Positions 43,348 through 51,987 of a DNA stretch of 64,000 nucleotides are shown piece by piece. Source of the DNA: an uncultured Aquimarina sp. Lineage in GTDB: Bacteria; Bacteroidota; Bacteroidia; Flavobacteriales; Flavobacteriaceae. A model generated the notes under the pieces. The model made no database searches, was not told where the DNA came from, and saw only the letters and a program-made list of their open reading frames with translations. The DNA lies in the NCBI RefSeq assembly GCF_947495315.1, contig NZ_CANLYD010000007.1, positions 227,769 to 291,768 on the forward strand, given 5' to 3'. How positions within the stretch are numbered: the first letter of the stretch is position 1; the number at the start of each line of letters is the position of its first letter. The position numbers and the translations under genes are program-made.

Positions 43348-44024
43348 TAAGCAAAATTAGGGAAATCTGTTATGATACCATCAATCTTCCAGGTTTTTGA
43401 TGATTCTATCTGGGATGGATTATTTACAGTCCAGGTATACACCTTAAAACCTTTGTTTTTTGCCAAAACAACTTCTTTCTTTGTTAATGAATATATTGGC
43501 GGATGTACAGAAAATGCTTCCAATGTCTCGGCTACTTTTAATATAGAAGGGATATTTTTTTCCGTTAGCACTCCTAATTTAAATGCAGAAGTTCTAGATT
43601 TTATTTGAAATAACTGAGAGTGATCAAAACTAGATAAGATGAAATGATCATAATCCCATTTTGAATCTTTGATTTGTTTTTCTAAAAGCTCTACAACGGG
43701 AACAGCGGTACCGATTCCTTTTAGTTCTATATTAAGAGTACATTTAGCATTCACAAAATCCAAGACTTCATCCAGAGTTGGAATCCTATATCCTTCTCTA
43801 GTTCTATATTTTTTTAATTCTTGTAAAGTAAATTCCGAAACCTTTCCTTTACTATTGGTTGTTCTTTGCAATGTTTCATCATGGATAACTATTAGTTCTC
43901 CCGATTTACATTTATGAACGTCTATTTCTATTCCGTCTACATTATACTTCAAAGCCTCGGCTATAGATTTTAAGGTGTTTTCGGCAACCAATCCAGCTGC
44001 TCCACGATGTCCAAATATTTTCAT
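43347..44024 (-). CDS. Glycerophosphodiester phosphodiesterase
   Basis: 225 residues of GDPD fold: GHRGAAGLVAENTLKSI contains the catalytic HR and EN, GIEIDVHKCKSGELIVIHDETLQRTT supplies ExD and the second His. No signal peptide, so cytoplasmic like UgpQ. Hydrolyses glycerophosphodiesters from phospholipid turnover to glycerol-3-phosphate and an alcohol. Confidence 0.94.
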   Translation of the reverse strand: MKIFGHRGAAGLVAENTLKSIAEALKYNVDGIEIDVHKCKSGELIVIHDETLQRTTNSKGKVSEFTLQELKKYRTREGYRIPTLDEVLDFVNAKCTLNIELKGIGTAVPVVELLEKQIKDSKWDYDHFILSSFDHSQLFQIKSRTSAFKLGVLTEKNIPSILKVAETLEAFSVHPPIYSLTKKEVVLAKNKGFKVYTWTVNNPSQIESSKTWKIDGIITDFPNFA

Positions 44025-44062
44025 TAATATACTATTGATTAAATCATACTTTCAGTAAACAT

Positions 44063-44509
44063 TTACTTACCATTAATTATTTTCTTGCCATTAGTTATGA
44101 TATCCGAAAGAATTACTTGTGTTGATGGATTACCGTGTTTTGCTAATTTATCAATCACCTCCTGCAAATGCTCACTATCTCTTACTGTAATCTTCATAAT
44201 CAAGCAATTTTCTCCGGTAACCCTGCTGCAATGTTCCACCTCCTCAAAGCTATCAATAATACTTATAAAATTGTGAAAATTTTTGCTCTCTAAACTCATC
44301 AGAATATATGCGGATACAGAAAAACCTATCTTTTTGGTATCTATTAGTGTTGCATACTCTGTAATAACTCCTGTATTTTCTAATCGCTGTATTCGTTCAC
44401 CGACAGCAGAAGCTGATAATCCGATCTGTCGTCCGATCTGAGCATATGAAGCTCTCGAATTATTTTTCAAAAACAGAAGTATTTTACTATCTAATTCATC
44501 TTTTATCAC
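44063..44509 (-). CDS. Lrp/AsnC-family transcriptional regulator
   Basis: 148 residues: HTH (LDSKILLFLKNNSRASYAQIGRQIGLSASAVGERIQRLE) followed by the RAM ligand-binding domain. Divergent to a LysE exporter and PLP decarboxylase (gap 154 bp), the usual arrangement when an Lrp regulator controls amino-acid export in response to its ligand. Confidence 0.94.
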   Translation of the reverse strand: MIKDELDSKILLFLKNNSRASYAQIGRQIGLSASAVGERIQRLENTGVITEYATLIDTKKIGFSVSAYILMSLESKNFHNFISIIDSFEEVEHCSRVTGENCLIMKITVRDSEHLQEVIDKLAKHGNPSTQVILSDIITNGKKIINGK

Positions 44510-44587
44510 AATTCATTGTTTTAATACCAAAAAAAGCTCGATTCAAAGGAAACAACAATATAAATCGATTGAATCACCCTTCTTTTC

Positions 44588-44616
44588 TTGAGAGCATAAA
44601 GTTAAATTTACATTTC
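44588..44616 (+). promoter_or_regulatory. Candidate promoter of the LysE-decarboxylase operon
   Basis: TTG (44588-44590), 18-nt spacer, TACATTTC (44609-44616), one mismatch from TAnnTTTG; 47 bp before the LysE start. Confidence 0.45.
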
Positions 44617-44663
44617 AAATTATAATAATATCTCATCTAATTATTTTTATTAAAAAAGAAAAA

Positions 44664-45299
44664 ATGTTTGGAATCATAAATTTTGAAGCTTTTGTACTAG
44701 CAGGAATTCTGCTAAACCTAACTCCAGGGGCAGACACAATGTATATCTTAGGAAGAAGTATTTCTCAAGGAAAAAAATCAGGGGTTTTATCCGCATTAGG
44801 TATATCAACCGGCGCCTTAATCCATTGTTTATTTGCCGCCTTGGGGTTATCTATTTTATTAGCAAAATCCGCAATAGCATTTAATATTATAAAATACGCT
44901 GGGGCTATATATTTACTATATTTAGGCATCCAACTTTTACGATCTAAAAGCCAAAATAATCTCGAAATAGAAGAGCGTAAAACGTATAGGATAAATTATA
45001 GAAAAGTTTATTTATCGGGAATATTAACTAATGTATTGAATCCAAAAGTAGCATTATTTTTCCTTGCTTTTTTACCTCAATTTATAAACCCCGACTTTGC
45101 AGAAAATTATACTCCTTTCCTTATATTAGGTTTTACATTCGTAACTACCGGAACCCTTTGGTGTTTATTTCTTTCCTTTTTTGCGGCAAAATTATCTAAC
45201 AGTATAAGACGTAATTACAAAATAAAACTATGGTTAGATAAATTCACGGGTAGTGTATTTATCATTTTAGGAATCAAATTAGCTTTTACAAAGCAGTAA
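44664..45299 (+). CDS. LysE/RhtB-family amino-acid exporter
   Basis: 211 residues with six hydrophobic segments. LNLTPGADTMYILGRSISQGKKSGVLSALGISTGALIH is the RhtB/LysE signature and NPKVALFFLAFLPQFI a second family block. Exports amino acids or derivatives across the inner membrane. Divergent to the Lrp gene; 16 bp upstream of a PLP decarboxylase that may make or consume its substrate. Confidence 0.94.
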   Translation: MFGIINFEAFVLAGILLNLTPGADTMYILGRSISQGKKSGVLSALGISTGALIHCLFAALGLSILLAKSAIAFNIIKYAGAIYLLYLGIQLLRSKSQNNLEIEERKTYRINYRKVYLSGILTNVLNPKVALFFLAFLPQFINPDFAENYTPFLILGFTFVTTGTLWCLFLSFFAAKLSNSIRRNYKIKLWLDKFTGSVFIILGIKLAFTKQ

Positions 45300-45315
45300 A
45301 TAAAAACGCAAAGTT

Positions 45316-46716
45316 ATGAATATACTTGAGCAAATGCGCCTAGAGCTATCAGAAAAGAAACTTTTTGACCAAGCCCGTAATTTTGCATTTAATTATATTG
45401 ATGGGATTGAGGATATGGATGTTTTTCCATCAGAAGAAAACATAAAAAAATTAGACTTATTTGACGAACCACTTAAAGAAGAATCCTGCTCAGCCACAGA
45501 AATTATTAACCAATTACATAATTTTGGTTCTTCTGGAACTATTGCCCAAACCGGAGGCAGATATTTTGGTTTTGTAAATGGAGGTGCAGTCCCAGTATCA
45601 TTAGGTGTAAAATGGTTGTCTGATGTTTGGGATCAATGCGGAGGACTATATCTTACTTCTCCTATTAATGCAAAATTAGAACAAATCTGTGAACAATGGC
45701 TTAAAACCATTTTTAAATTACCAAAAGAAACGGTCGCAGGCTTTGTTAGTGGAACATCTATGGCAAATCTATCTGGGCTTGCCGCTGCTAGATTTAGGTT
45801 GCTCAAGAATTTAGGATGGGATATCAATTTAAAAGGATTAAATGGTTCTCCAAAAATTAAAATTATTGCACACGAACAGATCCACGCAAGTATTAAGAAG
45901 ACATTAGCGATGCTAGGTTTTGGCAGCGAAAGTATCACCTGGATTCCATCTGACAACCAAGGAAGATTTAATACAGAAGCATTACCTGAATTAGATGATC
46001 ATTCTCTTATAATTTTACAAGCCGGAAATGCTAACACAGGATCTTTTGATCATTTCAATACCATATGCGACATTGCTAATAAAGCCGGTTCCTGGGTGCA
46101 TATCGATGGTGCCTTTGGACTTTGGGCCGCTGCTTCAAAATCACTTTCTTATCTCACAAATGGAATTGAAAAGGCTTCATCTTGGGCGGTTGATGGTCAT
46201 AAAACATTAAATACACCTTATGATTCTGGGGTAATATTATGTAAAGATTCTGAAGCGCTTCTATCCGCTCTGCAAGCTACAGGAGAATATATTATCTATA
46301 GTGAACAACGAGATCCACTATTGTACACTCCAGAATTATCAAAACGCTCCAGAGGTATTGAACTATGGGCAACAATTAAGTATCTTGGAAAAACAGGAAT
46401 TGATACTATGGTTACTACATTCCATATAAGAGCAAAACAACTCGAAAAAGGATTACAAACCAACGGTTTTAAAATACTTAATGATGTTGTTTTCAATCAG
46501 GTATTAGTAGCTTGTAAAAATGATCAACAAACAAATTTGGTTTTAAGCTTTATACAAACATCTGGTCAATGTTGGTGCGGAGGATCTACTTGGCAAGGAA
46601 AAGCAGTAATCCGTATTAGTATCTGCTCTTGGATGACAAGTGAGAAAGACATCGAACAAACCATCGAAGTATTTGCTAAAGCCAAAAACCTATCCGAGCA
46701 CAGACCTGCGGTTTAA
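45316..46716 (+). CDS. PLP-dependent group II amino-acid decarboxylase family protein
   Basis: 466 residues. VDGHKTLNTPYDSG carries the Schiff-base Lys296; VHIDGAFGLWA holds the PLP-binding Asp/Ala; HEQIHASIKKT supplies the stacking His; FGSSGTIAQTGGRYFGFVNGG matches the N-terminal substrate-entry region. Related to aspartate/glutamate/tyrosine decarboxylases and pyridoxal-dependent decarboxylase-like aldolases; amino acid not assignable. Paired with the LysE exporter. Confidence 0.9.
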   Translation: MNILEQMRLELSEKKLFDQARNFAFNYIDGIEDMDVFPSEENIKKLDLFDEPLKEESCSATEIINQLHNFGSSGTIAQTGGRYFGFVNGGAVPVSLGVKWLSDVWDQCGGLYLTSPINAKLEQICEQWLKTIFKLPKETVAGFVSGTSMANLSGLAAARFRLLKNLGWDINLKGLNGSPKIKIIAHEQIHASIKKTLAMLGFGSESITWIPSDNQGRFNTEALPELDDHSLIILQAGNANTGSFDHFNTICDIANKAGSWVHIDGAFGLWAAASKSLSYLTNGIEKASSWAVDGHKTLNTPYDSGVILCKDSEALLSALQATGEYIIYSEQRDPLLYTPELSKRSRGIELWATIKYLGKTGIDTMVTTFHIRAKQLEKGLQTNGFKILNDVVFNQVLVACKNDQQTNLVLSFIQTSGQCWCGGSTWQGKAVIRISICSWMTSEKDIEQTIEVFAKAKNLSEHRPAV

Positions 46717-46748
46717 AAAATCCATTAGTAAACCAATCATTTTCAGAA

Positions 46749-47312
46749 CTAAAAAGCGTATCCGATCGTAAATGACAATATAGGCAACACAACATTATCT
46801 GTACGAGTTTGTCCATACCCTATACCTCCTTCAAAACCTAAATGAAGCCAATCGAAATATGTTCGCTGTATTCCATATGCTAATCCAATCACAGACAGAT
46901 CACTTTCGTCTGTAAAAAGGTCTTCCTCATTACCTTCCAGATTCTCAAGAAAACTCTCTGTAAAATAATAAGTTCCTTTTAGAGCTATAAAATTACCACT
47001 GTTTTTAGAAATATTTTTACCTTTTTCTTGTCTTTGTTTCAGATTGTAATAGTATCGGTATTGTCCATCAATTATCGGAAGAATCGCAAAATTAGTCTCT
47101 ACGTTTCCATTAAAATCCTCACTAGATCCAATACCCCATAAAAAACCTGCATTTAATAATATTGTAGAGCTTTTAGTAACCCCAAATTCAACTTCTGCTC
47201 CTGGAGCTAAAAAATTTATTCGAAATTGTACTGGTTCTACCTTTGCCATATCCTGAGCAAAAGATGAATATACAAACAGACTACACACTAAAATAAAAAT
47301 TACTTTTTTCAT
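46749..47312 (-). CDS. Hypothetical outer-membrane/secreted beta-rich protein
   Basis: 187 residues from the ATG at 47312, which gives a clean signal peptide (MKKVIFILVCSLFVYSSFAQ); the eight residues upstream in the longer frame are not needed. Then VQFRINFLAPGAEVEFGVTKSSTILLNAGFLWG and alternating strands ending IGYGQTRTDNVVLPILSFTIGYAF, suggesting a small 8-strand outer-membrane barrel. No specific family. Confidence 0.8.
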   Translation of the reverse strand: MKKVIFILVCSLFVYSSFAQDMAKVEPVQFRINFLAPGAEVEFGVTKSSTILLNAGFLWGIGSSEDFNGNVETNFAILPIIDGQYRYYYNLKQRQEKGKNISKNSGNFIALKGTYYFTESFLENLEGNEEDLFTDESDLSVIGLAYGIQRTYFDWLHLGFEGGIGYGQTRTDNVVLPILSFTIGYAF

Positions 47313-47346
47313 TGGTTTGATTTTTTGAAGCCGCAAATATCCATAA

Positions 47347-47376
47347 AAAAACGTCTTAGAAAAACTAAGACGTTAT
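47347..47376. terminator. Terminator between acyl-CoA dehydrogenase and the barrel protein
   Basis: AAACGTCTTAG / CTAAGACGTT stem with an AAAA loop, A-rich and T-rich flanks (about 47349-47373). It terminates the upstream minus-strand acyl-CoA dehydrogenase gene, and the barrel gene starts anew beyond it. Confidence 0.75.
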
Positions 47377-47394
47377 TATTTTAAAAATTCAGTC

Positions 47395-48573
47395 TTATTT
47401 AAAAGCGGCAATTCCTGTAATATCCATTCCTGTAATCAATAAATGAATATCATGGGTTCCTTCATAAGTAATTACACTTTCTAGATTCATCATATGCCTC
47501 ATAATACTATACTCTCCAGTAATTCCCATTCCTCCTAGAATTTGTCTAGCTTCTCTGGCAATTTTTATCGCCATATCTACATTATTACGTTTTGCCATAG
47601 AGATTTGTGCTGTAGTAGCCTTTCCTTCTTCTCTCAAAACTCCTAATCGCCAAGCAAGTAATTGTGCTTTGGTAATCTCGGTAATCATTTCTGCTAACTT
47701 CTTTTGCTGAAGTTGTGTTCCTCCAATGGGTTTATCAAACTGAATTCGTTCTTTAGAATAGCGTAAAGCTGTATCATAACAATCCATTGCTGCTCCAATT
47801 GCACCCCAGGCGATTCCAAAACGAGCAGAATCCAAACAACCTAAAGGAGCTCCCAATCCACTTTTCCCTGGTAAAAGATTTTCTTTAGGTACTTTTACAT
47901 TATCAAAAATAAGCTCTCCTGTTGCCGAAGCACGGAGTGACCATTTATTATGAGTCTCCGGTGTGGAGAATCCTTCCATACCTCGTTCTACAACAAGTCC
48001 ATGAATTCTTCCTTCTTCATTTTTTGCCCAAACCACTGCTATATCAGCAAAAGGGGCATTGGATATCCATAACTTAGCGCCGTTAAGCAAATAGTGATCT
48101 CCTTTATCTTTAAAATTGGTAGTCATTCCACCAGGGTTTGATCCATGATCAGGTTCAGTTAACCCAAAACATCCCATAAACTCTCCTGATGCTAGCTTAG
48201 GAAGGTATTTATTTCGTTGTTCTTCTGTACCGTATTTCCAGATTGGATACATAACCAACGAAGATTGTACTGAAGCCGTAGAACGAACCCCAGAATCTCC
48301 CCTTTCTATTTCCTGCATAATCAATCCATAGCTAATCTGATCTAATCCAGCTCCACCGTACTTTTCTGGAATATAAGGACCAAAAGCTCCTATCTCTGCT
48401 AAACCTTTAATAATTTGATTTGGAAACTCTGCGCGTTGGGCATATTCTTCAATAATAGGAGACACATCTCGTTTTACCCAACTGCGAGCAGCATCGCGAA
48501 CTAACTTATGCTCATCTGTTAAGAGTTCATCTAAATTATAATAATCTGGTGCTTCAAAAAGATCGGGCTTCAT
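47395..48573 (-). CDS. Acyl-CoA dehydrogenase, glutaryl-CoA-dehydrogenase-like
   Basis: 392 residues of the FAD acyl-CoA dehydrogenase fold: GCFGLTEPDHGSNPGGM and LWISNAPFADIAVVWA form the FAD/substrate region, QILGGMGITGEY the helix near FAD, and VITYEGTHDIHLLITGMDITGIAAF includes the catalytic Glu. The YEGTHDIH context and RFGIAWGAIGAA segment are closest to glutaryl-CoA dehydrogenase (lysine/tryptophan degradation, glutaryl-CoA to crotonyl-CoA). Single gene with a good promoter. Confidence 0.88.
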   Translation of the reverse strand: MKPDLFEAPDYYNLDELLTDEHKLVRDAARSWVKRDVSPIIEEYAQRAEFPNQIIKGLAEIGAFGPYIPEKYGGAGLDQISYGLIMQEIERGDSGVRSTASVQSSLVMYPIWKYGTEEQRNKYLPKLASGEFMGCFGLTEPDHGSNPGGMTTNFKDKGDHYLLNGAKLWISNAPFADIAVVWAKNEEGRIHGLVVERGMEGFSTPETHNKWSLRASATGELIFDNVKVPKENLLPGKSGLGAPLGCLDSARFGIAWGAIGAAMDCYDTALRYSKERIQFDKPIGGTQLQQKKLAEMITEITKAQLLAWRLGVLREEGKATTAQISMAKRNNVDMAIKIAREARQILGGMGITGEYSIMRHMMNLESVITYEGTHDIHLLITGMDITGIAAFK

Positions 48574-48963
48574 TATATTTTCTATTTATGTTTTATACTA
48601 TTTTCAAAATTATGGTGATTAAACCGCTAACAAATGTAATTAATGAAAAAAGAGCAACCAATTTTTTTTGACTTCTTAAAATATTATACAAAACATTGAG
48701 GATCTCTAATCCTTGGAATATTTGATGGTAATGCCACTCATAACAGAAATATATTAGACTTAAATTTATAGAAACTTGTGGACAAATTCCGCATTTGGAA
48801 ATTGATTTCTACACATTTTAGATACTCTTAACATTATTAATATTTTATTTAAAAACCTGATTTAAAGCTATTTAATCCGTTTTGCTTCATTGAAAACCGT
48901 CTGGCACAATTATTCCTTTTAATTAAACAACGAAATAAAGAATAATTAAAACCTAAGAACAAA
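48574..48963. other. Divergent intergenic region
   Basis: 390 bp between the acyl-CoA dehydrogenase gene and a small secreted protein. Holds the promoter at 48605-48634 (minus strand) and, near 48888-48920, a loose TTG/TATTCCTTTT candidate for the plus-strand gene. Otherwise nothing. Confidence 0.5.
48605..48634 (-). promoter_or_regulatory. Promoter of the acyl-CoA dehydrogenase gene
   Basis: On the minus strand: TTTG (48634-48631), 18-nt spacer, TAATTTTG (48612-48605), an exact -7 match. The predicted leader is about 25 nt. Confidence 0.65.
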
Positions 48964-49275
48964 ATGAAAAATTTATTTGTATTACCAGTAGTAGCTTTTG
49001 GACTTTTATTAGGAACACAAAGTATCAATGCACAAGAATTGTCTTCTGATGAAACAGTAGAAGTTACTGCTCAGGAAAAATATATTGAATTAGCTGTTGA
49101 AAACTTACCACAACCAGTGCTTGACGCTGTAGCAAAAGATTTTGCTGGAGCAACTATTAGTAAAGCTGCTGCCAAGGAAGATGCTTCTGAGTTTAAGTTA
49201 GAACTTACTAAAGAAGATGGAGAAACAGTAGAAGTGCATTGTGACGCTGAAGGTAATTGGGTTGCTAAAGACTAA
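48964..49275 (+). CDS. Small secreted protein, PepSY-like
   Basis: 103 residues; signal peptide (LFVLPVVAFGLLLGTQSINAQ). The mature part NLPQPVLDAVAKDFAGATISKAAAKEDASEFKLELTKEDGETVEVHCDAEGNWVAKD has the PepSY/beta-lactamase-inhibitor-like pattern (LP..V..A....G..I..A...) typical of small abundant periplasmic proteins in Flavobacteriia. Function unknown. Single gene followed by a strong terminator. Confidence 0.85.
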   Translation: MKNLFVLPVVAFGLLLGTQSINAQELSSDETVEVTAQEKYIELAVENLPQPVLDAVAKDFAGATISKAAAKEDASEFKLELTKEDGETVEVHCDAEGNWVAKD

Positions 49276-49348
49276 TTACTGCAAAAATCTTAAGAGTGTT
49301 AATTTATAGAAATATAAATTAAACTTCGTAGAGTGATTGAATTTGGAG

Positions 49349-49385
49349 AAAAGGAGCGTTATAGTATAATGCTCCTTTTTTTATA
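49349..49385. terminator. Terminator after the PepSY-like protein
   Basis: AAAAGGAGC (49349-49357) and GCTCCTTTT (49371-49379) pair, extended by GTTAT/ATAAT, followed by a T run. Confidence 0.88.
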
Positions 49386-49393
49386 TATTCATC

Positions 49394-50107
49394 TTACATC
49401 TTAAGGTAAAACTCCTTTGTCAATTCGATATACTCTTTCGTATATTGATGCCTGGTTTTTTCTATAATCAATTCTTCTGATTCAAAATCGGATTGATCAA
49501 ATCCGAATAATAACATACTTCTTTTAATTTCTGAAGAAGGATTTCCCTTAACTCTGGTAATTTTTTGAGGATATAATCCTACTCTTTTTGCGATATCTAT
49601 AGCATTATTTTCTTCTTTATAAGGGAGTATAACCGCAAATCTTCCATTTTCTGATAGTAAATGAGAGGCTCCTACAAAAAGGTGTTCAAAAGGTAACGAA
49701 TCTTCAAACCTAGCTGTATCACGACTTGCATCAGCTGTTTTGTAATCATCTGTATAAAACGGAGGATTACTAATTAGTAAGTCATATTCGTCATCTATCT
49801 CCTGGAAAAATTCCTGAAAAGAAGCGTGGTAGCAAAACAATCGATCTCCCCAATCCGAGGCTTCAAAATTTTCTACTGCTTGCTCATACGCATCATCATC
49901 AATTTCTATAGCATCTATGGTATCTACATAAGATCGCTGAGCCATCATCAATGCTATAACTCCTGTTCCCGTACCTATATCCAGGATTGAATTTATCTCA
50001 TTAGATAACGGAACCCAAGAACCCAGTAAGACCCCATCTGTGCCTATCTTCATAGCACAGCGATCCTGGTGTATTGTAAATTGCTTAAACTGGAATGGTT
50101 TCATCAA
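49394..50107 (-). CDS. trmN6: tRNA1(Val) (adenine-37-N6)-methyltransferase-like protein
   Basis: 237 residues. Starts FQFKQFTIHQDRCAMKIGTDGVLLGSW, the TrmN6/YfiC opening; SAM motif DIGTGTG (43-49); the N6-adenine methylase motif NPPFY (114-118) follows DLLIS. Methylates A37 of tRNA-Val in homologues. It is the last gene of the minus-strand rpsP-rimM-four-helix-trmN6 run; trmD, the usual rpsP neighbour, is not here. Confidence 0.92.
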   Translation of the reverse strand: MMKPFQFKQFTIHQDRCAMKIGTDGVLLGSWVPLSNEINSILDIGTGTGVIALMMAQRSYVDTIDAIEIDDDAYEQAVENFEASDWGDRLFCYHASFQEFFQEIDDEYDLLISNPPFYTDDYKTADASRDTARFEDSLPFEHLFVGASHLLSENGRFAVILPYKEENNAIDIAKRVGLYPQKITRVKGNPSSEIKRSMLLFGFDQSDFESEELIIEKTRHQYTKEYIELTKEFYLKM

Positions 50108-50159
50108 ATAAATCTCAATATCAAAATAACAAATAACAATTTTTCTATCAATACGGAAT

Positions 50160-50510
50160 CTAAGACTTTAAAAGTATGGCTGATAAGATCTTTTTCAATT
50201 CAGAGCTTTCTTGTATTAAAGGATCTATTTTGTATTTTAAATTCAAATTAAGATCTAAAATTAGCCTTAACCAGTAGTTAGATTCTTTTGCTTCTTTTCT
50301 TGAAATTTTAATTCTAAACTTAAAATCCTTATCACCCAACTTTTCGTTTGCCTCAATATAATTTGCTCCTACTGATCCTGAAGATCGAATCAATTGTTTA
50401 CCATCTTCAATATTTGATATCGTTTTTGGCAAATCCATAACAAAAAACCTACAATCCCTAGCAAATAAATATGTTCTTCGTTCTAAATCATAAACCTTTT
50501 CTTTACTCAT
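50160..50510 (-). CDS. Four-helix-bundle protein (S23-like/TIGR02436 family)
   Basis: 116 residues, all helical: LERRTYLFARDCRFFVMDLPKTISN, QLIRSSGSVGANYIEANE and KDFKFRIKISRKEAKESNYWLRL are the family hallmarks. Originally known from 23S rRNA intervening sequences, but here it is a free-standing gene between rimM and trmN6. Function unclear, possibly RNA-related. Many Bacteroidota carry scattered copies. Confidence 0.92.
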   Translation of the reverse strand: MSKEKVYDLERRTYLFARDCRFFVMDLPKTISNIEDGKQLIRSSGSVGANYIEANEKLGDKDFKFRIKISRKEAKESNYWLRLILDLNLNLKYKIDPLIQESSELKKILSAILLKS

Positions 50511-50555
50511 TAGACTTGTATTTGAAATTTGGGATTTAGTTTTTGGGGTTTTTAT

Positions 50556-51080
50556 TTAAAGGTAAAGATCAATCAATCCTTCTGGAGTATTTACAAAAAC
50601 TGTATTAGTCTCTCTATCCACCTTATCTATAAATTCATCATTCATCGGTATTAAAATCTCAATACCATTGCGATCAATTTCAAAAAGTGCCTGTGCCGTA
50701 CTATCGTTGATATGCTTAATAATACCTACTTCTCCAAAATTACTGTCTATAATTTTAAAACCTATCACTTCGTGAAAATAGAATTTATCTCCTTCAAGTT
50801 TAGGTAAAAGATCAATGGGCAGATATATTTCTGCTTTCATTAGATCATCCGCATCTTCTTCTGAATCTACGTCTTCAAATTTCACGCGAAGCAAATCACT
50901 TTTATGGAGTGAACTTTTTTCAATAAAAAATGGAACCAAGTTTTTATTATAATTAATAAAAACCGATTCCATTTTCACATAACTTTCGGGTTCGTCAGTG
51001 TCAAGTTTTATCAACACCTCGCCCTTAAAACTAAATTTGCTTACGATTTTGCCTAGATAGAAGCAATCTTCTTTCTTCAT
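50556..51080 (-). CDS. rimM: 16S rRNA processing protein RimM
   Basis: 174 residues. N-terminal beta-barrel (DCFYLGKIVSKFSFKGEVLIKLDTDEPESY) and PRC-barrel C-terminal part (GDKFYFHEVIGFKIIDSNFGEVGIIKHI, then IEILIPMNDEFIDKVDRE). RimM assists 30S maturation by binding S19 and the 16S head. It lies 14 bp downstream of rpsP, the conserved bacterial order. Confidence 0.95.
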   Translation of the reverse strand: MKKEDCFYLGKIVSKFSFKGEVLIKLDTDEPESYVKMESVFINYNKNLVPFFIEKSSLHKSDLLRVKFEDVDSEEDADDLMKAEIYLPIDLLPKLEGDKFYFHEVIGFKIIDSNFGEVGIIKHINDSTAQALFEIDRNGIEILIPMNDEFIDKVDRETNTVFVNTPEGLIDLYL

Positions 51081-51094
51081 CGTCAGTAATGCAA

Positions 51095-51628
51095 CTATTC
51101 TTCCTCGTTGCTAGCTTCTTCTGTTGCTTCTGCTTCTGTAGCATTAGCGGCAGCTTCTTCTGCTTTAGCAGTAGCTTCTGCTTCTGCAGCATCAGCTTCA
51201 CGCTTAGCATTCACTTCTTTTTCCGCAGCAAGTACTTTTGCTTTAGCATCAGCTTCTGCTTTTGCTAAAGAATCTTTCTTAGCACCAACAGCTCCTTCTT
51301 TTTCCTGAACCCAAGCATTGAATTTCTCTTCAGCTTGTTCTTCAGTCAAAGCACCTTTTCTAACTCCACCTGCAAGGTGATTTTTTAGCATTGCTCCTTT
51401 ATAAGAAAGGATAGCTCTAGCTGTATCAGTAGGTTGCGCTCCATTTTGTAACCATTTTACAGCTCCATCAACATTTAAATCAACAGTTGCTGGGTTGGTA
51501 TTTGGATTGTAGGTACCTATTTTTTCTAAATATCTACCATCTCTTTTTGCTCTAGCATCCGCTGCTACGATCCAGTAAAAAGGTTTTCCTTTTTTACCGT
51601 GTCTCTGTAATCTTATTTTAACAGACAT
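51095..51628 (-). CDS. rpsP: 30S ribosomal protein S16 with Ala/Glu-rich C-terminal extension
   Basis: 177 residues. The S16 core is residues 1-~83 ([41 protein letters not shown]); then ~95 residues of Ala/Glu/Lys-rich sequence ([24 protein letters not shown]..., ending NEEE) that is absent from E. coli S16 and probably forms a long helix. Such tails are common in Bacteroidota S16. First gene of the rpsP-rimM operon. Confidence 0.96.
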   Translation of the reverse strand: MSVKIRLQRHGKKGKPFYWIVAADARAKRDGRYLEKIGTYNPNTNPATVDLNVDGAVKWLQNGAQPTDTARAILSYKGAMLKNHLAGGVRKGALTEEQAEEKFNAWVQEKEGAVGAKKDSLAKAEADAKAKVLAAEKEVNAKREADAAEAEATAKAEEAAANATEAEATEEASNEEE

Positions 51629-51673
51629 ATGAATTAATTTTTGGGTACTCGACCCCGATTATAATTAAGTGCG

Positions 51674-51681
51674 CAAATGTA
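51674..51681 (-). promoter_or_regulatory. -7 element of the rpsP-rimM operon
   Basis: Minus strand reads TACATTTG, exact to TAnnTTTG, 46 bp upstream of the S16 start. The -33 region is only TTTTAG-like. Confidence 0.5.
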
Positions 51682-51900
51682 ATCATTTTTAGCAAATTAG
51701 CACTAAAATGATTTGCCTTTATTATCAATTTAAAATCTTTTAAGATTTATACCTAAACATAAGGTACTGATCTATAAAATCCATGAGCACAAATAAAGTG
51801 TAAAAACTTACTTTTTATAATGTAAAAGTTATTTTTTGTGTATTTCATCGATGTTTTTAATCTTTAATCGTCAAAAAATGTGTTTTTTATCGGAAAAAAA

Positions 51901-51931
51901 TTGTTTTCTTAAGATTTTCATTATATGTTTG
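51901..51931 (+). promoter_or_regulatory. Promoter of the DUF6252-like lipoprotein gene
   Basis: TTG (51901-51903), 20-nt spacer, TATGTTTG (51924-51931), an exact -7 match. The leader would be ~50 nt. Confidence 0.6.
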
Positions 51932-51987
51932 TACCCGAACATCTAATTATGGTTTTTCCGTAATGAGATTTTTAAAGCCCCAAGCAT

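Larger units (their letters stand above)
51629..51987. other. Divergent intergenic region with two promoters
   Basis: 359 bp between rpsP and a plus-strand lipoprotein. Contains the rpsP -7 element (51674-51681, minus) and the lipoprotein promoter (51901-51931, plus). The rest is AT-rich and non-coding. Confidence 0.55.

Noticed and set aside
51108..51308. Ala/Ser-rich ORF antisense to the S16 tail
   Set aside because: It is the mirror of the GCx/GAx codon-rich extension of rpsP; real coding strand is minus.
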